From Mariniblastus sp. (GTDB lineage: Bacteria; Planctomycetota; Planctomycetia; Pirellulales; Pirellulaceae): a DNA stretch of 64,000 nt. Location of the stretch: assembly GCA_022447555.1 (NCBI GenBank), contig JAKVBF010000001.1:301639-365638 (forward strand), given 5' to 3'. The position numbers were made by a program, and so were the translations under genes. Below, piece after piece: positions 37,072-45,878 of the stretch; the first letter of the stretch is position 1; the number at the start of each line of letters is the position of its first letter. Below the pieces are notes generated by a model. It did not search any database and had not been told where the DNA came from. It saw only the letters and a program-made list of their open reading frames with translations.

Positions 37072-38208
37072 ATGAAAATAGAACCGTTTTTGACTGAGCA
37101 GTTCTTCACACAATATGAATTTTCAGCACCTCACCTGCTGGCCTCATCAGACTGTGAAACGATGGCGATCGGTGAGCTGCTACAAATGGCAGGCTCAACG
37201 CTGGATGAATTCGCAAAAGTCACTCTCGGATATACGGAATCCCAAGGGGATCCACAGCTTCGGTCACAAGTCGCGGGTATGTATACCGATATCGGCAAAG
37301 AAGATGTCGTGATCCTAACCTCTCCAGTTGAGGGTATCTACCTCGCGATGCAGACCCTGCTTGAACCGGACGATGAAGTCATCGCGTTGCGACCGGCCTA
37401 TGATGCGCTAAATAATGTCGCCCGCCATTTATGCCGTGAAGTAATCCCTTGGAATCTTGTGGCTCGGGCTGACCAATGGGAGCTAGATTTTGACCAGCTC
37501 GAATCCATGATCGGTCCGCAAACACGTATGATCGTGGTCAACTTTCCACACAACCCGACTGGATTCGTTCCCTCGGCGGCTGAATTTGAAAGATTAATAA
37601 CGCTGGCTCGAGCGAACGACGTCTGGTTATTCTGCGACGAAATCTATCGCGGACTCGAGTTCGACACACCCATTCCATCAGCAGCCGACCGTTACGAAAA
37701 GTCGGTCGTCCTGGGCGGTTTATCAAAGACATATGGCCTGCCCGGGTTGCGAGCTGGGTGGCTGGTCATTCGTAACGCGACGCTGCGCGATGAGCTGATC
37801 AACTGGAAACACTACACAACCATCTGCCCTGCCGCGCCAACCGAATTTTTGGCCAGTCAGGCACTCTTGGTTAAAGAACAGTTGGCCAGCCGCAGCAAAT
37901 CCATCATCCAAAGAAACCTAGAACTGTGTGAACAGTTTTTTTCTCGATTCCCAGACCATTTCACTTGGCGCCGCCCCCGAGCCGGTTCCGTAGCCTTCGT
38001 AGAACTGAACCTTTTAAATTTTGGCTTTGCGTCCGCTACCGCCTATTGCCACCACTTGGCACAAAACGACGGGATCGTACTGCTGCCCGGCAAGTGTTTG
38101 GGTTTCGATGACAGCTTCGTCCGGTTTGGTCTCGGGCGGGCGAGCTTCCAATCTGCACTTGAGGCGTTCGCGACAGTGGTTTCAGAGAAACATTCGGTCG
38201 TGAACTGA
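37072..38208 (+). CDS. PLP-dependent aminotransferase class I/II
   Basis: 378 residues from the ATG 7 bases after hutU. Fold-type I features: LGYTESQGDPQLRSQVAGMY, LTSPVEGIYLAMQTLLEPDD, FPHNPTGFVPS (cofactor Asn), DEIYRGLEF (Asp to the pyridine nitrogen), GGLSKTYGLPGLRAGWLV (Schiff-base Lys) and VRFGLGRASF (substrate Arg). The tight link to hutU suggests a role in histidine or related amino-acid metabolism, for instance acting on histidine or on glutamate made by the pathway, but the substrate cannot be deduced. A LysR or GntR regulator domain is absent. Confidence 0.9.
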   Translation: MKIEPFLTEQFFTQYEFSAPHLLASSDCETMAIGELLQMAGSTLDEFAKVTLGYTESQGDPQLRSQVAGMYTDIGKEDVVILTSPVEGIYLAMQTLLEPDDEVIALRPAYDALNNVARHLCREVIPWNLVARADQWELDFDQLESMIGPQTRMIVVNFPHNPTGFVPSAAEFERLITLARANDVWLFCDEIYRGLEFDTPIPSAADRYEKSVVLGGLSKTYGLPGLRAGWLVIRNATLRDELINWKHYTTICPAAPTEFLASQALLVKEQLASRSKSIIQRNLELCEQFFSRFPDHFTWRRPRAGSVAFVELNLLNFGFASATAYCHHLAQNDGIVLLPGKCLGFDDSFVRFGLGRASFQSALEAFATVVSEKHSVVN

Positions 38209-38424
38209 CCCCTTCAACCGTCGGGATTCGCCAAAAAAACAATAAAACCAGAACTCAACGCTAGCGTTTCCCGGGCAATTCGTCTGGCATCTAAACGGCG
38301 GCTCATCTTATAATTCGCGCGGCTAAGCTGCTCGGATTACGGTTCTCAAGGTCGGGTCACTAGCCCCACCGGCATCGGTCGAATCCAGGCCGGAGTGCCG
38401 TTTTTGGAAAATGGAGTTTCCGCC

Positions 38425-39261
38425 ATGCGTACAATTGCCATTATCAACCAAAAAGGTGGTGTTGGAAAAACGACGACCGCCGTCAACCTCAGCGCTGCAT
38501 TGGCCGAAGCGGGCCAGCGCGTTTGGCTGATTGACCTCGATCCTCAGGCTCACGCATCTCTGCATCTCGGTTTGACCATGCGCGATGATGCGCCGTCAAT
38601 GTACGATGTCCTCACTGGCGACTGTTCGATTCAAGACGTGATTCATCCTATCGATACTGGATTGTGGCTGTCTCCCTCTCATCTCGATTTAGCGGCAGCT
38701 GAAATGGAGTTGGCTGGCGAAGTCGGTCGTGAAATCATTTTACGCGACGCAATGGCCGAGGCTTCAAAGGATTTCGATTACGTCATCCTTGACTGCCCAC
38801 CCTCTTTAGGTGTTTTAACACTCAATGCGCTGACGACAGCGGACGAAGTATTCCTACCTTTACAACCACATTTTTTAGCGCTTCACGGCCTCAGTAAATT
38901 GCTGAAAACCATTGAGCTCGTGGCCCGCCGATTGAACCCTGGCTTAATATTGTCAAACGTTCTGTATTGCATGTTTGATAGCACACGATTGGCTAGTGAA
39001 GTGATCGGCGATGTGGAGCAGTTTTTGAGTGAAGAACGAAATTCTCAATCGGTCTGGTCGTCGGCTTACAGCTTCGATACTCGGATTCGCCGCAATATCC
39101 GTTTGGCCGAAGCGCCCAGTTACGGACAGTCCATTTTCAGCTATGCTGCCAGCTCCAACGGCGCCCAAGACTATCGTTCTTTGGCCATGGAAGTCATGCA
39201 GCAAGCGACCGGTGATTCTTCCCTCGACGCGAATGCAGCACCTCTCGTTCAAAATTGGTAA
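38425..39261 (+). CDS. ParA/Soj family ATPase
   Basis: 278 residues from the ATG before RTIAIINQKGGVGKTTTAVN, the deviant Walker A motif of ParA (signature Lys10 and Lys15). Walker B is VILDCPPSLGVLTLNAL; the FDTRIRRNIRLAEAPSYGQS block matches chromosomal Soj/ParA rather than MinD, and there is no membrane-targeting helix. ParA proteins move DNA or other cargo over the nucleoid. No parB or parS-like site is nearby, so its cargo is open. It is transcribed alone. Confidence 0.9.
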   Translation: MRTIAIINQKGGVGKTTTAVNLSAALAEAGQRVWLIDLDPQAHASLHLGLTMRDDAPSMYDVLTGDCSIQDVIHPIDTGLWLSPSHLDLAAAEMELAGEVGREIILRDAMAEASKDFDYVILDCPPSLGVLTLNALTTADEVFLPLQPHFLALHGLSKLLKTIELVARRLNPGLILSNVLYCMFDSTRLASEVIGDVEQFLSEERNSQSVWSSAYSFDTRIRRNIRLAEAPSYGQSIFSYAASSNGAQDYRSLAMEVMQQATGDSSLDANAAPLVQNW

Positions 39262-39592
39262 ACGCCCTGCTGACATTTCAAAACGGAACGAACCCTCTTG
39301 CGATCGCATCCCGTTTACAAAAACTCTGAGGTCCGTGACGCGATTCCTCGGCCGATGCTCCGGATCACACCACTTTCCGAAGGTTAAGCCGCCTAAAAGC
39401 CGGGTAACGCCAATCTTGGAAAGGTCTCATAGGTCTTCAGTGGCGGTCTCAGTAAATCGCCCATCCAACCGATTTTACGTTGTATTTTACGGTTTCCCAA
39501 GAAATAATTGATTGTGATGGGTCAACCTAACCGGTCCCCTGTTTACGTTCGTGCGACGCAAGCCCTTTCACCTCCACTTTCATCGGAATCCA
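39262..39592. other. Intergenic region, nothing recognised
   Basis: 331 bases between the ParA gene and the next signal-peptide protein. Short frames have no start signal. I see no repeat, terminator or RNA. Confidence 0.4.
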
Positions 39593-40441
39593 ATGCACCT
39601 GATTTCTTATAAAGCCGTTTGGTCCACCTGCTTTGCAGTCACCCTTGCTCTCACTTCCGCAGGACAGGCTGAAGAATACCGAAACTATTCCGTCACGCTG
39701 GACAAAACAGATGAACTAAAAGTGTTGGCCACCAAACTACGATCCGAGTTCACTGACCAGCTTCGTCGCTCATCCGTCCACGGCCCACTCCTTGTCCGGA
39801 CCGTTTGGGTCAAATCCAGCGCACGGAAAATTAATCGTCGGGCTCGCATTCAGAGAAATTGCGATTGGCTTGAAGAAATCGGGCGGATTAACCAGGCCGT
39901 TTGCGAAATGGAAGCCTTGCTGTCGCAAGCTCAGCTGAGGGCCGCCTACGGGTTGGACCGTCCCATTGAACCAGGCTGCCTTGACTGTATTTACCAGTTG
40001 CTCGGCCAATGCAAGGGGATTGTTTACAGCCTTTGCGTTGACGGTCGGTTTCTCCAACCGACCTATCAGTTAGGACCAACCCCCGCGATACCCGCACCGA
40101 GCTACCTGCCAAAACCAACCAACCCAAGTCCTCGGGTTCCCACCCCAGCCTTGGAACCAGCCCTGGAAGCCCCCCAGTCCGAATTGATGGCGCCCGGCCC
40201 TCCCCCACTGACGCTGAAACGTGCACCTTGGCATCGCTCTGGCACTGAATCTTCTCGACTGGAATCGACAGCGCCCGGGCCATGGACAACGACGTTGCCT
40301 CCTGTCCCTCGGCAGCAGTCAACGACCCGTACGATCGAATCGGTTTTGTCAGCGACTCGCTCTGCCGCTCCTCCGGTTTATAGTAACGGCCCCTTTGGGG
40401 CCCAACGAACCTATGAAACGTTGCGTGGCTTTGGTAACTAA
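39593..40441 (+). CDS. Secreted proline-rich hypothetical protein
   Basis: 282 residues from ATG; a longer frame from GTG adds 14 residues before the signal peptide (SYKAVWSTCFAVTLALTSAG). The N-terminal half is helical (KVLATKLRSEFTDQLRRSS; RIQRNCDWLEEIGRINQAVC). It contains CLDCIYQLLGQCKGIVYSLC, a cluster of cysteines that could form disulfides. From about residue 165 it becomes Pro/Ser/Thr-rich and disordered. No family is recognised. The composition fits an envelope protein. Confidence 0.65.
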   Translation: MHLISYKAVWSTCFAVTLALTSAGQAEEYRNYSVTLDKTDELKVLATKLRSEFTDQLRRSSVHGPLLVRTVWVKSSARKINRRARIQRNCDWLEEIGRINQAVCEMEALLSQAQLRAAYGLDRPIEPGCLDCIYQLLGQCKGIVYSLCVDGRFLQPTYQLGPTPAIPAPSYLPKPTNPSPRVPTPALEPALEAPQSELMAPGPPPLTLKRAPWHRSGTESSRLESTAPGPWTTTLPPVPRQQSTTRTIESVLSATRSAAPPVYSNGPFGAQRTYETLRGFGN

Positions 40442-40579
40442 CCATTGATTCTCGACGAATCCTTGCAAGCCCCCCGTCCCCGTTGACGTCTGGTTCAGGT
40501 AAGATCACGCTTCATCGGCGGACCGGGCAACGAGCATACCCGATCGTTCAGATTGACGCGTCCTAACCCATTAAGCGAC

Positions 40580-41011
40580 ATGGCTAACTTTCCACCTACC
40601 GTTGACGAGCTAATCAGTGAATTTCAGGAGATGGAAGACTGGGATGAGCGATATGATTACATCATTGATTTGGGACGCGAGCTACCAGCGCTGGATGCGT
40701 CCCTGCAGACCGAAGAAAATATCGTGCAGGGTTGCATGAGTACCGTATGGTTGGCCACTGAGGTCCACCAGAATGAGACACAAAACATCGATATTCAGGC
40801 CGACAGTGATTCCATCATTGTAAAAGGTCTGATTGTGATCTTGCTGTCTCATTATAGCGGCAAACCTGCCACGGAAATTGTTCAATCAGACGCACTCGAA
40901 TTGTTCGAGGAGCTGGGACTCAATCAACACCTGAGCCCGCAACGGCGCAATGGCCTTTTTTCCATGGTTAAACGGCTAAAGCAACTCGCCGCAGATCATC
41001 TGGTCGATTGA
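40580..41011 (+). CDS. sufE: SufE family cysteine desulfuration protein
   Basis: 143 residues from ATG MANFPPTVDELI; an upstream TTG is less likely. The SufE signature is clear: EMEDWDERYDYIIDLGREL, the sulfur-accepting Cys in IVQGCMSTVWL, and GLIVILLSHYSGKPATEI. SufE takes the persulfide from a SufS-type desulfurase for Fe-S cluster building. No suf genes are next to it. The downstream gene converges with 16 bases between stops. Confidence 0.92.
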   Translation: MANFPPTVDELISEFQEMEDWDERYDYIIDLGRELPALDASLQTEENIVQGCMSTVWLATEVHQNETQNIDIQADSDSIIVKGLIVILLSHYSGKPATEIVQSDALELFEELGLNQHLSPQRRNGLFSMVKRLKQLAADHLVD

Positions 41012-41027
41012 TTTTGGCCATGGCTCG

Positions 41028-42527
41028 CTATCCATTTGGATCTGGCGAGCCCGAAGTGCTTTCGACTCGCTTCAACAACTCTTTTGCTTTGCCGCGATAC
41101 AGGAACATACCCTGAGACTCAATCGCTGGCTCCAGAATGATCTTGGCTTGGCTACCCTCCCCTTGCTGCTCCAAGAGAACCGCCAAGTAGTACGCAATCT
41201 CCGGAGGTAATCTGGGCATCCTCGCAACGCGGGAGAGGACCGTCTTTGCATCCTGAACGTTCCCTCCTTTGAGCAACGCCCAGCCAAATGCAGCTTGAGC
41301 GATCTGATTATCAGGCAACCCCTGAACGTTGCGACGAGCCAATTGCACTGCCTGATTTTTCTTTTGGGAATCCGTACTTTCAGCCAACGTGAGGGCATAC
41401 ATATTGGAAATATCAAAGCTATTAGGCTGTTGCTGATACAACACCTCAAATAACTTTTCAGCCGCCGGATAATCTCCCTTGGCAAAAGCGATGCGACCTT
41501 TCATTAAATTCGTATTGGGTTTTGCGCCCACCTTTGCTTCGACGGTAGCAATCGCCTGCTCGGCAGTCGTGAAATCTTCACGACTGAGAGCCCAGCTGCC
41601 GTATTCGAGCTGGACCGATGGATTTTCCGGATAGTTCTTCGCCGCCTTGTTTACCCACTCTTCGGTCCCCACCAAATCTCCTTGCTGCTGATACCAAGTA
41701 GCCAGCACCAATTCCGTGGGTCGGCTGTCGGGCACCGTTGCGCGGAACTTACCCAAGTAGTAGAGGCATTTTTCAATATCGCCCCGCTGAAACTCGGTTT
41801 CAGCACGACTGACCATCATCTTGGGATTCTTTGGATCTAGTTCTTCCCACTGGGTGGCTAGTGCCAAAGCGTCGTCAAGTCGTTTTTGGCGCATCGCAAT
41901 CACATGCATCGCATCTAGCGTCTGAATCTTATAGTGATTTTGCTCGATTGAGTTCAAGCTGGGGACAGATTGCTTCAACGCTGCGTCCAGCTGACTTGCC
42001 GCCTTTTCGACCAAAGCTAACGCGTCGGTTAAGCGACCTTGGCTGATGGCAAGCCGACTGAAGGCCAGCGACAACGAAGGATGATCCGGATAGTCAATTG
42101 CTGTGCGTTCCAACAGTGCCTGACCTCCTTTGGCATTGCTGACCGTGAAATTCGCACCGGCAAGCAACAGTCCTTTGGGCGGCAGGCTGGGTTCAATAGC
42201 TTCTAAGCGTGTAAACGCCGAGTCGATGGCCGCGGAGTCCCCTTGTACCAGTGCGTTGGCAATCTCGGCTAACAGCGCCTGATGATCCTTGCCTCGGTCA
42301 CCCTCTCCCGGAATTAACTCGTTCAACTCCTTGACCACCGCCGCCACCACCCGAGCCCGGTTGGACGCTTGGCTGTCGGGCACCTGACTAGGGGCCGCTG
42401 GCTGCTTTATTTGAGGGCGATCGCGGTCCACAATATCATTGGCAAAATCCTGACCACCAGAATGGGAAACAGCGCATCCGAGTAGCACAAACGCGAGCCA
42501 TGATCTGATCAAAAAATATTGGTCCAT
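41028..42527 (-). CDS. TPR-repeat lipoprotein
   Basis: 499 residues. The N-terminus SWLAFVLLGCAVSHSG has a lipobox (LLGC, Cys18), so it is probably a lipid-anchored protein. A Pro/Asp linker leads to about ten TPR units, such as ALALATQWEELDPKNPKMMV, PSVQLEYGSWALSREDFTTA, AEKLFEVLYQQQPNSFDISN and QAAFGWALLKGGNVQDAKTV. TPR lipoproteins act as scaffolds at the outer membrane in other bacteria. No enzymatic domain is present. Confidence 0.85.
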   Translation of the reverse strand: MDQYFLIRSWLAFVLLGCAVSHSGGQDFANDIVDRDRPQIKQPAAPSQVPDSQASNRARVVAAVVKELNELIPGEGDRGKDHQALLAEIANALVQGDSAAIDSAFTRLEAIEPSLPPKGLLLAGANFTVSNAKGGQALLERTAIDYPDHPSLSLAFSRLAISQGRLTDALALVEKAASQLDAALKQSVPSLNSIEQNHYKIQTLDAMHVIAMRQKRLDDALALATQWEELDPKNPKMMVSRAETEFQRGDIEKCLYYLGKFRATVPDSRPTELVLATWYQQQGDLVGTEEWVNKAAKNYPENPSVQLEYGSWALSREDFTTAEQAIATVEAKVGAKPNTNLMKGRIAFAKGDYPAAEKLFEVLYQQQPNSFDISNMYALTLAESTDSQKKNQAVQLARRNVQGLPDNQIAQAAFGWALLKGGNVQDAKTVLSRVARMPRLPPEIAYYLAVLLEQQGEGSQAKIILEPAIESQGMFLYRGKAKELLKRVESTSGSPDPNG

Positions 42528-42631
42528 TGCCGTTCCTTGTAAGTAGTTAACGAGCTAGCTCGCCCGCCATGCGATCATTCTATGGCAAAACAGATTCCCG
42601 TTCCAGAAAATACGCCCTGACTATGTTGGCC

Positions 42632-43513
42632 TCAACTGGCCCGCGCTGAGGCAATATCGACAGCTTGTAAAATCGAATTGGTCGCGTCGCTGCGATTCAA
42701 GACATAGAAATGCAAGCCAGCGACCCCATGTTCCAACAAAGATTCTGTTTGTGCCACGGCCTGCTCCACACCGACCTCGAATTGCCACTCAGGATCATCG
42801 CGCTCTGACAAACGGTCAATGAAGGGCTGTGGCAATCTGGCTCCACATAAGCCGGCAATCCGTTGGATTTGCTTCAGACTAACAACCGGCAGCAAGCCAG
42901 GTATGATTGGCACCTCAATGCCGATCTTTCGGCAGCGATCACAAAAACGAAAAAAATCATCGTTGTGATAGAACAGTTGGGTGATGATCGCATCTGCCCC
43001 GGCATCGACCTTTCGTTTGAGGTTCATCAAATCGTCTTCGAGACTCGGCGATTCACGATGAACTTCCGGATAGCCTGCAACCACAACACCGAAGTGCGGA
43101 TATTTTTGCTGGATCAAGTCAACCAGTTCGTTAGCATAGCCCAGACCACCATTAGTCGGAACAAATGAATCCGTCCCTTGAGGCGGGTCCCCTCGCAACG
43201 CAACGATGTAATCAACCTCTAAATCAGTCGCCCGTTGCAAGTAATCTGTCAATTCTTCAATCGTGCTATCAACGACGGTTAAATGAGAGGCAACGGGTAT
43301 CTTGAATTGCCTTTTTATATTGCTGACTATTTCCAATGTCTTGTCTCGCGTCGACCCGCCTGCGCCATAGGTGCAAGTCATGAAATCGGGATCGCAATGC
43401 ATCAGGCTTTCGACATGCCGATACAAGCTTTGCTCTCCCTTCTCAGTACGAGGTGGGAAAAACTCACAGGATAGTGTCAGCTGGTTCTTTTGAAAAATTT
43501 CTGAAAGCGACAT
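42632..43513 (-). CDS. metF: Methylenetetrahydrofolate reductase
   Basis: 293 residues, normal for bacterial MetF. Motifs: LSCEFFPPRTEKGEQSL (catalytic Glu region), DFMTCTYGAGGSTRDKT, ASHLTVVDSTIEEL, YIVALRGDPPQG (flavin site), DAIITQLFYHNDDFF and PIIPGLLPV. It reduces 5,10-methylene-THF to 5-methyl-THF with FAD for methionine synthesis. No methionine gene adjoins. A leader of about 280 bases precedes it, in which I recognise no SAM, SAH or cobalamin riboswitch. Confidence 0.96.
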   Translation of the reverse strand: MSLSEIFQKNQLTLSCEFFPPRTEKGEQSLYRHVESLMHCDPDFMTCTYGAGGSTRDKTLEIVSNIKRQFKIPVASHLTVVDSTIEELTDYLQRATDLEVDYIVALRGDPPQGTDSFVPTNGGLGYANELVDLIQQKYPHFGVVVAGYPEVHRESPSLEDDLMNLKRKVDAGADAIITQLFYHNDDFFRFCDRCRKIGIEVPIIPGLLPVVSLKQIQRIAGLCGARLPQPFIDRLSERDDPEWQFEVGVEQAVAQTESLLEHGVAGLHFYVLNRSDATNSILQAVDIASARAS

Positions 43514-43795
43514 GGTGTACTACTAAATAACTCTAAAGTGCAGTGCCTAACAAGGATTTCATAACGGCGGTTCGTTCTAGATTTTATCCGCTCGTCAACC
43601 AAATGGGTAACCGTCTATTTAAAGGACCGAATACCAAATTTCGACGTCCTCGGCCACGCTTCTTTAGGCAGCCTCGCGGAGATAGCCAGAAAAACCGGCT
43701 CATTCAGATGCGATTCCATCCCCTCGCCGAATCCAGGGCCACGCACCCGCCGGAATTGAAACGGCAAGAAACATTCGAGAATACCCGCTTGTTAC

Positions 43796-45058
43796 CTATA
43801 AAATCAGGGGTTCTTCTGACAACTGTCGCTCGCGTTTCGTCCGCTCATACATTTCCTTGAGCAATTGAACATCTACCGGTCGCTGTTCCACATCGCGCCT
43901 GCAAAACATCCGTTGCTGTGTCGAGATCATTACGGCCGGAGGCAGCTCAGTGACCTGACCGAAGGATCTCGCGTAATTCACGAAACTCGGGACATTGGTC
44001 GTTACAAATCCATAAACCATGCTACAGGTGCCAATCACTTTACCCGTGAAAATACTGGTGTTGATGGCGGTTTTGGCATAGTCTCCCATAATACAACCGA
44101 CAAACTGCATTCCAGTCGGGACTTTTTCATTACCGTAGGTCATGTTGACTTGACCATACGTGTTCTTGAGATCACTGTTGCACGTCCCAGCTCCTAAGTT
44201 AATCCAACTACCGAGGTAACAATGGCCGAGGAACCCATGATGTTGCTTATTGGTAAACGACTCAATCACACAGCTTTCAACCTCGCCACCAATTTTTGTC
44301 GTGTGGCTGATGGTCGTAGAATCTTTCACCGCCGCATGTTCATTAAGCCGGCAATTCGGTCCAATGTAAACAGGACCCCTTAAGAAACAGAACGGCCCAA
44401 TGGTGGTGTTCTCATCAATCACGATCGGTCCCGACTTCGTTTCTGTGACGACGAACTCGTGTAACTTCACACCGGGCGCTACAAAAACATTCTCAGCAAC
44501 CTCTTGGTATGACTGATTGGTAATTCGATGCTCAAGATTCGCGTCAAAATGTTCTAAATTGGCTCGAACAACATCGTGGGGATATTGGTATAACTGAACC
44601 GCCTCTCCCTCGCTGCCGATTTTTTGGATATTCTCGCAAGCCTTCGCGATGGATTTCACCAGTTGCCCGCGCTCTGCATTGACCAATGCTTCCGTTGGCA
44701 AAAGGGCAAAGGCGATAGACCAACCATCCCTCTGCACCTGCCCCGTAGCCAAACCTTCTTCGCACATATTGTCGAGCAATGTTTCAATCCGGCGAAAGTT
44801 TGAAACGGATGGCACCAGGCGTGCGTTGACAACCAATGTCCAGCGGCGATTCATGTCTAGCTGATGAGACAAAGATGGGAAGTCCAGTGTCTGAATCAGC
44901 TCGAGATAGCTGCGGACTGACCCCACCACGTTATCACTCAAACGTGTTAGCCAGTCGATCAATTGGTACGAGGCGCAGGTGATCGCATAGGCCGGGCGCC
45001 CCGTGGTGATCGGGAACAACTGCTCGACACCTTCGTCCTCAAATACGAGGATGTTCAT
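43796..45058 (-). CDS. GlmU-like nucleotidyltransferase/acyltransferase
   Basis: 420 residues from the ATG at MNILVFEDEGVEQLFPIT. The N-terminal half, with ITTGRPAYAI, looks like the divergent nucleotidyltransferase of the alternative GlmU family described in Bacteroidetes. From about residue 190 a left-handed beta-helix of hexapeptide repeats follows (VAPGVKLHEF, IGPFCFLRGPVYIGPN) with the block LGAGTCNSDLKNTYGQV characteristic of that family. It probably makes UDP-GlcNAc or a related sugar nucleotide for envelope polymers. The gene has its own promoter and a terminator-like hairpin 25 bases before the start codon, so attenuation is possible. Family firm, substrate inferred. Confidence 0.82.
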   Translation of the reverse strand: MNILVFEDEGVEQLFPITTGRPAYAITCASYQLIDWLTRLSDNVVGSVRSYLELIQTLDFPSLSHQLDMNRRWTLVVNARLVPSVSNFRRIETLLDNMCEEGLATGQVQRDGWSIAFALLPTEALVNAERGQLVKSIAKACENIQKIGSEGEAVQLYQYPHDVVRANLEHFDANLEHRITNQSYQEVAENVFVAPGVKLHEFVVTETKSGPIVIDENTTIGPFCFLRGPVYIGPNCRLNEHAAVKDSTTISHTTKIGGEVESCVIESFTNKQHHGFLGHCYLGSWINLGAGTCNSDLKNTYGQVNMTYGNEKVPTGMQFVGCIMGDYAKTAINTSIFTGKVIGTCSMVYGFVTTNVPSFVNYARSFGQVTELPPAVMISTQQRMFCRRDVEQRPVDVQLLKEMYERTKRERQLSEEPLIL

Positions 45059-45075
45059 TTGTGATCCCACGAGAA

Positions 45076-45110
45076 TAATAAAAAGGGACCGGCACTATTT
45101 CAGGTCCCTT
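45076..45110 (-). terminator. Terminator-like hairpin in leader of GlmU-like gene
   Basis: On the - strand AAGGGACC pairs with GGTCCCTT around 12 bases and is followed by a T-rich run. It lies between a good promoter and the start codon and therefore would end transcription before the gene unless prevented. Confidence 0.6.
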
Positions 45111-45136
45111 CAAAAGCCAACCGATCTTCTTCTGTA

Positions 45137-45164
45137 TTTATAGGCGATGCGTTGAGTTACTCAA
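45137..45164 (-). promoter_or_regulatory. Promoter of GlmU-like gene
   Basis: TTGAGT and TATAAA with a 16-base spacer on the - strand, after the ompH terminator. The expected start of transcription is near 45130, about 20 bases before the terminator-like hairpin. Confidence 0.5.
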
Positions 45165-45233
45165 TCGTTCCTTTGAAATTCGGGCGGGATCGAGATCGCG
45201 CGCGGCAAGTCGGGTTGAGTTTGATGATTGCGC

Positions 45234-45259
45234 AAAAAAGCCGCCACATAGGTGACGGC
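45234..45259 (-). terminator. Intrinsic terminator of OmpH-like gene
   Basis: On the - strand an 8-base stem (GCCGTCAC with GTGGCGGC, one G-U pair in RNA) with a 4-base loop is followed by six T, about 30 bases after the stop codon of the OmpH-like gene. Confidence 0.85.
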
Positions 45260-45287
45260 CTGGTTTCCGAATCGATCTTTGGCGGCG

Positions 45288-45878
45288 TTAGTTGCCAGCT
45301 GATGCGGATGACGGGTTCATCGCTTTGATCACCATGTTGGTCAAGTCAAGCTTGTGGTGGTAAACGATTGCGCGATTGACACCCTTGATGACTTCCGGAC
45401 GATTGTCTCGAGTGATCGGCGTACTGTCGAATCGCATTACCAGTGAAATGCCATACTGGCCGGCCAGATTGCCCACTACGGATTGCATTTGAGTGTAAGT
45501 GTCGTAATAGACACCTGCTTCGCGATTCAATAAATCCGTTTCGGCCTGCCGCGCTTTCGTCCGTAAGGCAGCCTGACGCTGCTCCAGGCTTGCCTCAAGA
45601 TTGTTGCGATCGGGAGTCCCAACCGCATACTGCTCAAGACCCGCAGCTTCACCTCGGATCACTTCTTGTTGTTGTTGAATCTCATTCTTCAAAGCATCAG
45701 CCTGAGCTTTGATTTCCTTCATCTTGGCATCAAACACGGGGTTCTCTTTAAAGACTTTTGCAACATCTAAAATTGCAACCACGCCGCCAGTGTTTTCGCC
45801 CTGCTGAGCCAACACGGGGAGCGATATGCAGGTTACAACCAGACCCGCCACAAACGATTTGATCCATTGAGATTTCAC
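45288..45878 (-). CDS. OmpH/Skp-like periplasmic chaperone
   Basis: 196 residues from a GTG start with a full AGGAGG eight bases upstream. A signal peptide (FVAGLVVTCISLPVLAQ) is followed by VVAILDVAKVFKENPVF, the usual Skp beginning, then long helices rich in Gln, Ala and charged residues (AQADALKNEIQQQQEVIRGE; TKARQAETDLLNREAGVYYD) and a C-terminal strand region. Skp-type proteins form a trimer with tentacles that holds unfolded outer-membrane proteins in the periplasm. A porin is encoded elsewhere in the window, so clients exist. No bamA or lpx genes adjoin, which is the common context elsewhere. Confidence 0.85.
   Translation of the reverse strand: MKSQWIKSFVAGLVVTCISLPVLAQQGENTGGVVAILDVAKVFKENPVFDAKMKEIKAQADALKNEIQQQQEVIRGEAAGLEQYAVGTPDRNNLEASLEQRQAALRTKARQAETDLLNREAGVYYDTYTQMQSVVGNLAGQYGISLVMRFDSTPITRDNRPEVIKGVNRAIVYHHKLDLTNMVIKAMNPSSASAGN

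Noticed and set aside
43514..43795. Riboswitch in the metF leader
   Set aside because: The leader is long enough and GC-rich, but I could not fit SAM, SAH or cobalamin consensus elements to it.
43543..43860. 105-codon frame on the + strand between metF and the GlmU-like gene
   Set aside because: Very basic, overlaps the end of the GlmU-like gene on the other strand, and has no start signal.
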